DNA from: Lentisphaeria bacterium
GTDB lineage: Bacteria; Verrucomicrobiota; Lentisphaeria; Victivallales; Victivallaceae
Direction of reading: 5' to 3'
Assembly (NCBI GenBank): GCA_018265615.1
Contig: JABLYX010000039.1
Location: 1-48,254 of the forward strand
Length of the DNA: 48,254 nucleotides
The stretch's first letter is position 1, and the number at the start of each line of letters is the position of its first letter. The notes beneath the pieces are model-generated. The model did no database searches. It was given only the letters and a program-made list of their open reading frames with translations, and was not told the DNA's origin. This document shows positions 17,392-25,233 of the stretch, in pieces. The position numbers and the translations under genes are program-made.

Positions 17392-20300
17392 TCAGATCGC
17401 GTTCTTCCTGCGGCGATGGCCGAGGATGATGGCGAGAAGGGCGACGATGATGATTCCGAGAATCACGCGCATCGCGGCGCGGTTGCTGCCTTCGTCCTGT
17501 TTCGGCTGCTCGATGCTCTCCTCCTTCAGCCGCTGGCCGCTGACCTCTTCGGCCTTTTTGCGCTCCTCCGCCAGCTGCCGCTGCCGTTCGAGGGTTTTGG
17601 CGATCTGCTTTTCGTACTCCCTGCGCAGTTCGGGGTCCTTGAGCTGCTCTTTGATCATCTCGCGCAGCTTTTCGTTCCGGGTCGGCGGGAGGTCGAACTT
17701 CTTCATGAGCTCCACATGGGTTTCCGCGATCTGGCGGACGGTTTCGGCGTCGGCCTTCCAATACCCTTTGCGGACGGTTTCGAGCATGACGGCCGTCATC
17801 TCCTGAAGCGCCGCGGGATTGTTCTCCTCGAAATACTTCCGCACATCGAGGTTGAGCTTGTCGTCGACGTAGACCTCCTTGTACTCCTGCCAGAGATGGT
17901 CCTCAAGCATGTCGGGTTTCATGACCTCCCAGCCGAAGGTGTTGTGGAACACTTCGACGAAGCTGCCCGTCGCGGAGGCGCCCTCCTTCATCATCTCTTT
18001 GATGTACTTCGGATTCAGCACCGTGCTGCGCGCTTCGACCATGGCGGCTTCCCCCGCCTCCTGCACCCTGGGGCGCCCCGGGGTGCGCAGGTCGTTGAAG
18101 TAGGCTCCGGGATCTTTTCCGGTCACATGCCGCGCCGCGAGGCTGAGCCCGCCGGTGAATTCGTAGACGTGGTCAAGCGAGAGCGGCCCCCAGCTGTTGG
18201 AGGAACGGGACTGCACCACCGTGTCGGTATTCACGAGCGCCGCCTTGAACACTCCGTCGACATGTTCACCCCAGTGCTCCTCGGTGTAGAGCGCGCCCAT
18301 ATTGTTGAGGTAGAGCTCGGCGATGCCCTTCGTATCCTCCCAGTTGCCGCTGTTCTGCACCATTCCGGTGACGCCGGTGCCGAAGTTGCCGTTGACGCCG
18401 CCGAAGAGACGGGCATTGCTGAATGACTTGGCCTCCTCCGGAGACATCCCCCGGGCGATCAGGGCCCTGATGATTTCGAGCGATCCTTCGCGGACGAAGT
18501 TGCCGAATTCGCCGTCCGGGTCGGTCGCCGCAAGACGCACGGCCTTGTCGATGAGGCGCATGCGGCTCGTCGCCGCTCCACGGAACTGCCCGGAGGTCTG
18601 GACGACCACGTCGATGCGCGGGCGCTTGAGCTCCGACATCGGGATCAGCCGCACATCCTGCACCCGGCCGCGCGAATCCCAGATCGGTTCGACGCCGAGC
18701 AGGTAGAAGATTTCGCCGATGTTCGTACCCTGGGTCCGGATGAATTCACCGCCCCAGAGCGAGAAGCCGACCTTTTTCGGATACTCGCCGGTGGTTTTGA
18801 GCTTCTCGGAGATCAGCGCCTCCGCGAGCTGTTTCCCGACGGCGTAGCTCTCCCGGGTCGGGGTGCGCTCCGGGTCGATGCCATAGAGATTCCTGCCGGT
18901 CGGGACGGTATCCGGGTTCAGCACCGGGTCGCCGCCGGGGGAGGGGTAGAGATAGCCGCCGGAAAAGGCGTTGACGAGCGAGGCCAGCTCCGCTTCGGTC
19001 GATTTGAGCAGGTCGGCTTTGGCGCGGAACGTGATCTCCTCGGGCTGCGGCTCCGCTTTCGGGGCGCTCTGCCGCATGCCGCCCATCCCCGTTCCGCGCG
19101 GCGGAGCTCCGCCCTCGCGGCCGTTTTTCCGGCTGCCGCGCTGCTGCATCATGGCGGCCATCTCCGGCGGAATGCCGCGCCCGTCAGGAAGCTTGCCGGT
19201 CTGCATCATCTTGCGCATCTCTTCGCCGGAGGCGGCTCCGCCGTGTCCCGCGGGCCGGGCCGGAGCGCTTTTTTTGAACTTATCCGGGTTGACCAGCGCC
19301 TCCTTTGCCCGGGCGTGGGCTTTCGAGAGGTAGTTCTCGGTGAAGAAATGGAGGTCCTTGCGCTGTTCCTCCTTCACCTTGCCCGCCTCAAGGTCGGCCT
19401 TGAAAAGCGCGTCGGCGATCGCGTCGACGGTCATCAGCCGGGCGGTTTCGTTCGCCTCCTCCTCCGAGTAAGGGCGCCCGATGACGTACATGCCGCGGTT
19501 GACCTTCGAATCCTGAATCTCATGCAGGAAATTATGCAGCTTGCCGAGATCCTCCTCGTTCAGTTTGCCCGCCGCGAAGTCGGGCGAGAGTTTGAGGTCG
19601 CGGTCGTAATGCTCTTTTGTCGCGAGTTCGACGATCGTTCCGGCATACTCCGCCTTGAGCATGGCGTTCTCGGCGGCTTCGTAGTTTTCGAGTTTTTCGT
19701 GGAGCTGCGTGATCGCGCCGTAGCCGTCGGCCTGCATGAAGGGAGCGGTGAGGTGGCTCACCATCGTGGCGTAGCTGCGGCGCTTGGCGATCTGCGCTTC
19801 TCCGACGTTGTTGATGATATAGAGATAGTAGTGCGGCATCTCGCCGACCAGCACGTCCGGCCAGTCGTAGCTGGAGAGCGCGACCTGCTTCCACGGCGTG
19901 AATTCAAGGCTGCCGTGGGTTCCGAAGTGCATCATCGCGTCGGCGTTGAAGCCGTGGCGGATGTAGAGGTAGGTGGCGATGTAGGTGTGCGGCGGAGCCA
20001 TTTTCACGCCGTGGACGAGTTTGCTCTCGTCGCCGCCTTCACCCGGGAGGGATTGCGGCATCAGGATGACGTTGCCGAACTGGATCCGCCCGATGGCCAT
20101 ATTGCCCTCCGGAGTGCGGAATGATTTGCCGGGGAATTCGCCGTAGCGTTCCGTCACCGTCTGATAGAGGTCGGCGGGCATGCTCTTTTTGATCCACGCA
20201 TGGTATTCGCCGGGCGTGATGGTGACGGTCCGGATGCGCGGGGCGTTTTTTTCCGCCTCGGCGTTGCCGGCGTTGGTCCCGAAAGCGGCGTTGCCGGCTT

Positions 20301-21516
20301 CGATCTCCCTGTTCAGCTCCTCCGCGTTTTCGGGGAGGGGGCCGGTGGTGAAACCCTCCTGCCGGAGGCGCTTCAGCACGTTCAGGACGGACTCCGACAC
20401 GCCGAGTCCGCCGGTGGCGGCTTCTTTGCCGATGGAGCCGTAGTAGACGATCGCGATCTTCTTTTCGGAGTTCGGCTTGCGTTTCAGGTCGGTGGTCTTC
20501 TTCACGAGTTCAGCAAACCGCTCGAGCCGGTCGGGAATCGTCCGGAACTCCTGGAGTCCGCGTTTGTTGCGGAACAGCGCCGAAAGCACGAAGGGCACCG
20601 CGCCGCCGTCCAGCTCCGGCATGGTGACGCTCTGGCTCAGCATGCCGCCGGTCATGCCGCGCTGGTCGCGCAGGTACTCCTCGTACGGCTGGCTGACCTT
20701 GATCGGACAGAAGAGCGGGACGTTGTATTTCTTCAGGAGCTCGACCGCTTTTTCTCCGAGGCGGCCGTGCGGCTGATAGATGACGAGATCCGGCGCGACC
20801 TCCTCGAATATCGGCTCGATGTTCCACATGCCGTTGGCGGCGACGACATTGAGTCCCTTTTTCTCGAGGGCGCCGATCAGCTCTTCGAGAGCGCCGCCGC
20901 CATTGCCGGAGAGGATGCAGACGGTGGAGGCGTTCTCCCGGTAGCGGCCGGTTTTTTTGTACCAGGCGAGGTACTCTTTGTAGGTTTTGAACGCGTCGTC
21001 CTCCCTGACGTGGAAGAACGGGCGCCGTTCGACCTCCTTCGGAGGCTCCGGCTTCGGGGCGTTGATGCGCTTGCCGTCGACGTCGTACCGGATGAAGTCG
21101 AGCATGCGGCGGAAGTTCTCCTTCCCGCCGCCAAGATACTTCTGAAGCGTGTCAAGCTGTTTTTCGGTCAGCGTGTTGAGCGCCGTCTCCCTGCGGGTGG
21201 AGGCCGTGGTGTAGATCGGTTTCCTGAGCCTGGAGAGAAGCTCCTGCTGCTTTTCGGTGAAGTTGAGCCCCATGCCGAAAAAGATGATGCAGTCGTAGTT
21301 CTTGAGCTCCTCGCCGCTCTTCTCCGTCCATTTGACCGGCTCGGCCCTGATGGCCGGATTGATCTCCTGGTCGAGGAGCGGGGCGAGGATGTATTCCGGA
21401 TAGTTCACGAATGCGACACGGGTATCCGACCCGTAGCGCTGATAAAGCCCGAATGCGATCGCGGCGGCGGCAATCGCGGCGGCAATCGCGAGGTATTTCG
21501 GTTTCAGTTTCCGCAT
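17392..21516 (-). CDS. hmuS: Membrane-anchored CobN/Mg-chelatase-like protein, HmuS type (heme dechelatase)
   Basis: 1374-residue chelatase-family protein anchored at both ends: a helix at about 8-25 and a second at about 1345-1363 followed by a basic tail. The body matches CobN/BchH large subunits, including MHFGTHGSLEFTPW near residue 527, the family's conserved histidine/glutamate motif. In Bacteroidota and Porphyromonas the equivalent HmuS sits in hmu heme-uptake operons and is implicated in anaerobic removal of iron from heme; the membrane anchors and the ExbB/ExbD-like neighbours match that type and not cobalamin synthesis (no cob genes here). A Met/Gly/Pro-rich low-complexity stretch (about 750-830) interrupts the body, and a charged coiled coil (about 1255-1330) precedes the last helix. 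Starts three bases after the hmuT-like stop. Confidence 0.85.
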   Translation of the reverse strand: MRKLKPKYLAIAAAIAAAAIAFGLYQRYGSDTRVAFVNYPEYILAPLLDQEINPAIRAEPVKWTEKSGEELKNYDCIIFFGMGLNFTEKQQELLSRLRKPIYTTASTRRETALNTLTEKQLDTLQKYLGGGKENFRRMLDFIRYDVDGKRINAPKPEPPKEVERRPFFHVREDDAFKTYKEYLAWYKKTGRYRENASTVCILSGNGGGALEELIGALEKKGLNVVAANGMWNIEPIFEEVAPDLVIYQPHGRLGEKAVELLKKYNVPLFCPIKVSQPYEEYLRDQRGMTGGMLSQSVTMPELDGGAVPFVLSALFRNKRGLQEFRTIPDRLERFAELVKKTTDLKRKPNSEKKIAIVYYGSIGKEAATGGLGVSESVLNVLKRLRQEGFTTGPLPENAEELNREIEAGNAAFGTNAGNAEAEKNAPRIRTVTITPGEYHAWIKKSMPADLYQTVTERYGEFPGKSFRTPEGNMAIGRIQFGNVILMPQSLPGEGGDESKLVHGVKMAPPHTYIATYLYIRHGFNADAMMHFGTHGSLEFTPWKQVALSSYDWPDVLVGEMPHYYLYIINNVGEAQIAKRRSYATMVSHLTAPFMQADGYGAITQLHEKLENYEAAENAMLKAEYAGTIVELATKEHYDRDLKLSPDFAAGKLNEEDLGKLHNFLHEIQDSKVNRGMYVIGRPYSEEEANETARLMTVDAIADALFKADLEAGKVKEEQRKDLHFFTENYLSKAHARAKEALVNPDKFKKSAPARPAGHGGAASGEEMRKMMQTGKLPDGRGIPPEMAAMMQQRGSRKNGREGGAPPRGTGMGGMRQSAPKAEPQPEEITFRAKADLLKSTEAELASLVNAFSGGYLYPSPGGDPVLNPDTVPTGRNLYGIDPERTPTRESYAVGKQLAEALISEKLKTTGEYPKKVGFSLWGGEFIRTQGTNIGEIFYLLGVEPIWDSRGRVQDVRLIPMSELKRPRIDVVVQTSGQFRGAATSRMRLIDKAVRLAATDPDGEFGNFVREGSLEIIRALIARGMSPEEAKSFSNARLFGGVNGNFGTGVTGMVQNSGNWEDTKGIAELYLNNMGALYTEEHWGEHVDGVFKAALVNTDTVVQSRSSNSWGPLSLDHVYEFTGGLSLAARHVTGKDPGAYFNDLRTPGRPRVQEAGEAAMVEARSTVLNPKYIKEMMKEGASATGSFVEVFHNTFGWEVMKPDMLEDHLWQEYKEVYVDDKLNLDVRKYFEENNPAALQEMTAVMLETVRKGYWKADAETVRQIAETHVELMKKFDLPPTRNEKLREMIKEQLKDPELRREYEKQIAKTLERQRQLAEERKKAEEVSGQRLKEESIEQPKQDEGSNRAAMRVILGIIIVALLAIILGHRRRKNAI

Positions 21517-21519
21517 GGC

Positions 21520-21858
21520 TCAGTTTTCTCCTTCGGGGACATAGATGATTTCACCTGATTCGAGGCGGTAGGCGATGCCGACGCGCTGCCCCTTGCCGGT
21601 TCCCTCGGCTTTTTCCGATTTATACCGGGTCACTTTGTTGTCTTTCTTGACGATGATTTCCATGTCCGGCTTGCCCGCGTTCTTGACGAAGGTCGCGTCT
21701 TCGGCGGTCAGGAACTCCGTCATGCGGCTCTGGATCGCAAATGCGACCATCAGCGCCACGGCGAAAACCATCGCCACGTCGAAAAGGTTCATCAGGCTGG
21801 AACGCGGGTCGACTTCGTCCTCGTCCCGGAACAGTTCGTTGTAGCGGCGTTTTTTCAT
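21520..21858 (-). CDS. hmuT: DUF2149/ExbD-like membrane protein, HmuT type
   Basis: 112 residues with one membrane helix at about 24-42 (LFDVAMVFAVALMVAFAI) and a small periplasmic domain. An aspartate sits at the start of the helix, as in ExbD/TolR proteins where it carries protons for energy transfer. It belongs to the DUF2149-like group found beside MotA/TolQ/ExbB proteins and CobN-like chelatases. Its start overlaps the ExbB-like stop by four bases (ATGA), so the two are probably made in fixed proportion. The inferred role is to couple the proton gradient to heme import or to HmuS. The symbol is assigned by gene order compared with hmuSTUV and is tentative. Confidence 0.7.
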   Translation of the reverse strand: MKKRRYNELFRDEDEVDPRSSLMNLFDVAMVFAVALMVAFAIQSRMTEFLTAEDATFVKNAGKPDMEIIVKKDNKVTRYKSEKAEGTGKGQRVGIAYRLESGEIIYVPEGEN

Positions 21859-22445
21859 CTGGAGCTCCCCTCAAGGTGGCGGTCGAGCACATACTGGAGG
21901 TTCGAAATCTCCTCGCTGTACCAGTGCCTTTTGACCGAGTAGACGAGCAGCCCGACGCCGGCCACAAGGCAGCCGACCACCGTGGTTGCGAAAGCGATCT
22001 GCATGTTGTAGGCCATCGAACCGATATCGCCCGATGCGAGGCCGGCGAGAGCGGGGCCCATCGGAATCAGCGTTCCCATGAGCCCGAGCATCGGGCCGAC
22101 TTTGGTCAGGAATTTGGCGCGTTCGAGTTCGCGCTCGTATCCCTGCTGGATCTCGGCGATCCGCTTTTCGCATTCGAGCTCGTTCCAGCCGAGCGCATTG
22201 AGCTCCGCGAGATGGCAGCCGAAGATGCTGCCTTCATCGAGATCCGCCGCGTCGATGCCGGTGGAGGTCCTGATTTTCCTCAGCAGCTCGCTCCGCTTCC
22301 GGCGCTGCTGGAGCAGCACGAGATAGGTCGAGAAGAACCCGCCGAGCGAAACCAGCGATGCGACCATCGCCGCGAGCAGCAGCACGATGACCGGCAGGAG
22401 CAGGCTGTTGGAGATCCAGTTAAGAATTTGAGTGACGGTTGACAT
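21855..22445 (-). CDS. hmuU: MotA/TolQ/ExbB proton-channel family protein, HmuU type
   Basis: 196 residues with three hydrophobic helices (about 13-37, 110-132 and 147-170) arranged as in ExbB/TolQ, with the cytoplasmic part between helices one and two. The GPMLGLMGTLIPMGPAL segment is the conserved second helix and MAYNMQIAFATTVVGCLVAGVG the third. Such proteins form proton-conducting pentamers around an ExbD-like pair, supplied here by the overlapping downstream gene. The first 26 bases overlap the end of the upstream membrane-protein gene. Context (HmuS-like chelatase, DUF2149) indicates a dedicated energiser of heme utilisation, not a flagellar motor. Confidence 0.85.
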   Translation of the reverse strand: MSTVTQILNWISNSLLLPVIVLLLAAMVASLVSLGGFFSTYLVLLQQRRKRSELLRKIRTSTGIDAADLDEGSIFGCHLAELNALGWNELECEKRIAEIQQGYERELERAKFLTKVGPMLGLMGTLIPMGPALAGLASGDIGSMAYNMQIAFATTVVGCLVAGVGLLVYSVKRHWYSEEISNLQYVLDRHLEGSSR

Positions 22446-23130
22446 GGCTCTTTTTCCTTTTATAGTTTAAATAGATTGTAAAGAAGATCGTGCTCAGGAT
22501 GACGGGGATGGCGAGAACTCCGAATACATACAGCGATTCGAAATTGTTCTCTTCTCCGGCCGGCGGAATCAGCCGGGCGTTCGCCGCGACCGGCAGGAAC
22601 ACCGCGCCGAGGATCAGGATCCATTCGACGTGCAGCACGGAGAGGATCCGTGCTTCGCGGTCGCGCCGCAGCAGCCGGGTCAGTTCGGAAACCGCGATCC
22701 CTCCCAACGGCAGCGCGGTCGCGAGGGACCAGGTGATGGTGCGGAACTCGAAGTTCGGGAATTCGTTGAAAAGCCGCATCTGCAGATAAAGCGCCCCCGC
22801 CGGCAGCAGGGCCGAGGGGATGAATACCGCATATTTCCACGGTTTGACCCGTTCAGCGGATTCATACTCGGAGAGGAGCGAGAATCCGGCCATGAGCGTG
22901 AACAGTTCCTGGATCACGACGAGCGCGCACCAGTTTTCCAGCGCGGCCGCGCTGGAAAGCGATTCCGTCAGGGCAGCGAGGCTGGTCCGGGCGATCCGCT
23001 CTTCGAAGAAGAACGGCAGCGGGATGAGCAGCAGCGCCGTCAGGAACTCCCAGCGGCGCGGCAGCAGCGCGAGTTTGCAGAAACTTTGAAATGCCGCCGC
23101 GGCCAGAACGGCGGAGATGAAAAGTGTCAT
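22420..23130 (-). CDS. Polytopic membrane protein of the hmu-type operon (HmuV position)
   Basis: 236 residues with about six or seven hydrophobic helices (about 1-20, 28-45, 68-88, 98-118, 128-150, 168-186, 200-222) and a basic C-terminal tail. I recognise no catalytic motif. It lies upstream of the ExbB-like, ExbD-like and CobN-like genes, the position and type of the poorly characterised membrane protein HmuV in hmu operons. A permease or assembly role is inference. The start is fixed by an ATGA overlap with the 23-residue ORF at 23127-23198. Its end overlaps the next gene by 26 bases. Confidence 0.65.
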   Translation of the reverse strand: MTLFISAVLAAAAFQSFCKLALLPRRWEFLTALLLIPLPFFFEERIARTSLAALTESLSSAAALENWCALVVIQELFTLMAGFSLLSEYESAERVKPWKYAVFIPSALLPAGALYLQMRLFNEFPNFEFRTITWSLATALPLGGIAVSELTRLLRRDREARILSVLHVEWILILGAVFLPVAANARLIPPAGEENNFESLYVFGVLAIPVILSTIFFTIYLNYKRKKSHVNRHSNS

Positions 23131-23198
23131 TTGAGGATGTTCTCTGTTTGGATGGCGGCTTGCCTGAACGGGGTTGTCGACGATGTTTTTTCCGGCAT
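23127..23198 (-). CDS. Small ORF, 23 residues, coupled to the HmuV-like gene
   Basis: An ATG at 23198 preceded by AAGGAAG opens a 23-codon frame (MPEKTSSTTPFRQAAIQTEN plus three residues, ILK). Its TGA overlaps the ATG of the next gene as ATGA. The peptide is hydrophilic and has no motif I know. It may be a real small protein or a coupling ORF that brings ribosomes to the next start. The good ribosome site and exact overlap are the only evidence. Confidence 0.45.
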   Translation of the reverse strand: MPEKTSSTTPFRQAAIQTENILK

Positions 23199-23231
23199 AT
23201 TTCTTCCTTCGTTACAAGTGGGGTTGCTGAT

Positions 23232-23735
23232 TTATTTTTCCGGTTCCGGATCAAGCGCCGTCTTTGCGGCGTTCCGGACCCCGGTGATGACGGCGCCGCT
23301 GCTGAAGGTGGCGCGGGTTACGGTATCGACCTTCTTCTTTTCCGCCTCTTCGAGCGTGAGACTGTTCCAGAGCCGGAAGAACTTCATGCGGTCAAGCCGG
23401 GCGAGATAGGCGGGAGTTTCGCGGTTCCTGCCGGGAACCACGCCGATGATCCGGCCGGAACTGTCCGTCACGATCCCGATTTCGATTGTTCCCCCGTAAC
23501 CGTTCCGGCGCGGGAACCGTTCGGCGTCCTCCAGATGAAGTTTCCCGAGCTCCGCATTGCTGCGGTCGAGAATCCGGCAGGTGAAGGCGTTTGTGTACTC
23601 AAGAGAGGTATAGCCGGGAAGCAGCTTGCGGAGAGCGGGGGCAAAGCTCTCTCCCGCGGTTTCGGTTCTGTCTGTCCCCGCCGCTGTCAGCAGGAGGACC
23701 CCGGCGGAGAGTGCCGCTGTCAAACCATGGCGCAT
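23232..23735 (-). CDS. Exported FMN-binding-domain protein
   Basis: 167 residues with a signal-like N-terminus (about 1-19, ALSAGVLLLTAAG). The rest is an FMN-binding domain (PF04205-like): GTIEIGIVTDSSGRIIGVVPGRNRETP in the middle, and VDTVTRATFSSGAVITGVR near the end, which aligns with the usual D-x-x-(S/T)-G-A-T-x-S-S segment where FMN is attached to threonine. Here the glycine is replaced by arginine (TRAT). First gene of the hmu-type operon, so it may supply electrons for reductive release of iron from heme; this is inference. Upstream lie a promoter and two TTAG-N6-CTAA sites. Confidence 0.78.
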   Translation of the reverse strand: MRHGLTAALSAGVLLLTAAGTDRTETAGESFAPALRKLLPGYTSLEYTNAFTCRILDRSNAELGKLHLEDAERFPRRNGYGGTIEIGIVTDSSGRIIGVVPGRNRETPAYLARLDRMKFFRLWNSLTLEEAEKKKVDTVTRATFSSGAVITGVRNAAKTALDPEPEK

Positions 23736-23756
23736 CGAATATCGGTTCCTTATTTT

Positions 23757-23774
23757 AATTAGGGTTAACTAAGT
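23757..23774. promoter_or_regulatory. TTAG-N6-CTAA operator, downstream site of the hmu promoter
   Basis: AATTAG, six bases, CTAAGT. Inverted repeat centred about 45 bases downstream of the predicted start of transcription. Partner of the site at 23853; the centres are 96 bases apart. Confidence 0.7.
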
Positions 23775-23783
23775 TGCGCGATT

Positions 23784-23813
23784 TAAAAAAATCAGCCGGT
23801 TTTCAGCTGATTT
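23784..23813 (-). terminator. Hairpin with T run between the 23888 gene and the hmu-type operon
   Basis: On the minus strand AAATCAGC pairs with GCTGATTT across a nine-base loop and continues into TTTT. It probably ends the transcript of the pseudopilin/24325 unit. It also overlaps the predicted start of the hmu transcript, so a role as a leader structure is possible. Confidence 0.6.
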
Positions 23814-23816
23814 CAT

Positions 23817-23845
23817 AATATAATCTCGCCGTGAAAGGATTGCAA
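23817..23845 (-). promoter_or_regulatory. Predicted promoter of the hmu-type operon
   Basis: Minus strand: TTGCAA (23845-23840), 17 bases, TATATT (23822-23817). The -35 is weak. The promoter is bracketed by TTAG-N6-CTAA palindromes, the upper one starting nine bases from the -35. Confidence 0.6.
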
Positions 23846-23852
23846 GAGGTGC

Positions 23853-23870
23853 AATTAGAGAAATCTAAAT
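23853..23870. promoter_or_regulatory. TTAG-N6-CTAA operator, upstream site of the hmu promoter
   Basis: AATTAG, six bases, CTAAAT. Begins just above the -35, centred near -51. Confidence 0.75.
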
Positions 23871-23887
23871 TTTATTGCCGGGGGATG

Positions 23888-24325
23888 TCACTGCGCATCT
23901 TCCGGGTCGACATAGGTGAACGAGAGGAATTTCCACTCTCCGCCGCTTTCCCGGCGGCAGACGGCCGTGCCGATCTCTCCCCGGGCGTTTTCCAGATGGA
24001 GGCGGCAGCGTTCGGGATCTGCTTCGTAGCTGCTGATCCTGACCAGGCGGCTTTCTACGGTTCCGAATTTCCGCATGTTCCGCCATGAGAGGAGGGTGGT
24101 CTTATCCTTTGCGTCCCGGCAGTGCCGGGCGAATTCGTTCGCCGCCCCTTTCCGGGCGAATTCCGTCATTCGGCCGATGAACCGGCCGGCGCTCGCGAAC
24201 TCCTCTTCCGGTATCGGGCGGAGGCGGAATTTTTCCGCCGGCTTGTCCGTGGTGAATGCGTTGATCACGAAAACGACGCCAATCAGCAGCAGCAGGGCGA
24301 TGCATATCTTTTTCGCGGTGGACAT
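23888..24325 (-). CDS. Small membrane-anchored protein of unknown function
   Basis: 145 residues. One N-terminal hydrophobic segment (about 6-24, KICIALLLLIGVVFVINAF) could be a signal anchor or signal peptide; no lipobox cysteine is seen. The rest is a soluble alpha/beta domain with SLTYVDPED-like strands at the end (FLSFTYVDPEDAQ). It recalls small NTF2-like or nuclear-transport-fold periplasmic proteins, but the match is not firm. It follows the pseudopilin gene by 22 bases and is probably on the same transcript, placing it in the TTAG-N6-CTAA regulon. No function can be assigned. Confidence 0.65.
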   Translation of the reverse strand: MSTAKKICIALLLLIGVVFVINAFTTDKPAEKFRLRPIPEEEFASAGRFIGRMTEFARKGAANEFARHCRDAKDKTTLLSWRNMRKFGTVESRLVRISSYEADPERCRLHLENARGEIGTAVCRRESGGEWKFLSFTYVDPEDAQ

Positions 24326-24347
24326 GATGACAGCTCCTTGATGAGAT

Positions 24348-25118
24348 TCAGATTTCGGTCAGCTCTTCCGCATCCGGATAGAGGTAGTTGAAATACCGCC
24401 AGTTTTCATCCGGGTCCCCGAAGCAGCCGTAGAGGTTGGCCGCATCGCCGTCGCTGAACAGCTCCGCGGTGACGTGGCCGTCGGCCCAGGAGAGGTTCGC
24501 CCGCCGGAGATGGCGGAATCCAGTGGTCCCGTTGGTGTGCCCCATGCCCTGGCCGTAGGGGCAGAGAATGGGGCCGGTGGCGCCTTCGCTGATCTGGCTG
24601 TCGCCGAACATGATGGCGCTTGTCGGGTTTTTCACCTTCGCGGCTTTGGTGATGCCGTTGCTGATCTGGCCCTGATAGTATTTGGTCGTCGAATATTTCC
24701 GGCAGGCGTACCCGTAACCGCTGGAGGTATCCATTTTCGTCATATCGATGGTCCGGAGTCCGGCGGAGATGGCGAAGGATGGGCAGATGATCGCGCGCGG
24801 CGTGCTGCCGTAATAAGGAAAGAGCGGGCCGCCGGTGTAGTCGTAATTGCCGCCGCTGCCGCCCATCCCTCCGGCGTTGTTGACGCCGTACCAGTAGACG
24901 GTCGAGGATTTGTCGGCGCGTATTTTTACGTAGACACCGTTGTCGGCGGTGTACATGATATTGGCCAGCGTAAGCTGCTTGAGCCCATTGGTGCATGAAG
25001 TCGCCCGGCCGCGTTCCCGGGCCTGGTTCAGGGCCGGCAGCAGCATGCCGGCCAGAATCCCGATGATCGCAATCACAACGAGCAATTCGATCAATGTAAA
25101 ATGAAGCCTTCCCGACAT
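24348..25118 (-). CDS. Tyrosine-rich prepilin-like protein in the heme regulon
   Basis: 256 residues starting MSGRLHFTLIELLVVIAII, a class III prepilin signal (H|FTLIE with a short basic leader). The C-terminus carries HLRRANLSWADGH, the H-X9-DG signature. The middle is rich in tyrosine (about 18 in the protein, several paired as YWYG, YY, YGY) and has five cysteines. It shares upstream regulatory architecture with the hmu-type operon: the same kind of promoter flanked by TTAG-N6-CTAA sites. This suggests an extracytoplasmic part of heme or iron acquisition, but direct evidence is lacking. The start is the only reasonable ATG. Confidence 0.85.
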   Translation of the reverse strand: MSGRLHFTLIELLVVIAIIGILAGMLLPALNQARERGRATSCTNGLKQLTLANIMYTADNGVYVKIRADKSSTVYWYGVNNAGGMGGSGGNYDYTGGPLFPYYGSTPRAIICPSFAISAGLRTIDMTKMDTSSGYGYACRKYSTTKYYQGQISNGITKAAKVKNPTSAIMFGDSQISEGATGPILCPYGQGMGHTNGTTGFRHLRRANLSWADGHVTAELFSDGDAANLYGCFGDPDENWRYFNYLYPDAEELTEI

Positions 25119-25140
25119 GGATAAAGTCCCTTTCTCAGTT

Positions 25141-25158
25141 AGTTAGTCGCATCTAATT
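25141..25158. promoter_or_regulatory. TTAG-N6-CTAA operator, downstream site of the pseudopilin promoter
   Basis: AGTTAG, six bases, CTAATT, in the predicted 5' untranslated region, centred about 43 bases past the predicted start of transcription. Confidence 0.72.
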
Positions 25159-25198
25159 TACGGGGTAAAAAAATATACTCCCCTTTCGCTATTCAACA

Positions 25199-25226
25199 AA
25201 TATAGCATGGAGAAACAGAAATGCAA
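25199..25226 (-). promoter_or_regulatory. Predicted promoter of the pseudopilin/24325 unit
   Basis: Minus strand: TTGCAT (25226-25221), 16 bases, TATATT (25204-25199). The layout relative to its two operators matches the hmu promoter. Confidence 0.6.
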
Positions 25227-25233
25227 GATATGA

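Noticed and set aside
17392..21516. Cobalamin biosynthesis cobaltochelatase CobN
   Set aside because: The protein has membrane anchors at both ends and lies with ExbB/ExbD-like and DUF2149 genes; no cobS, cobT or other cob genes are present. HmuS-type is the better reading.
21520..22445. Flagellar motor or TonB energising genes
   Set aside because: No flagellar genes and no tonB follow; overlaps tie them to the CobN-like gene.
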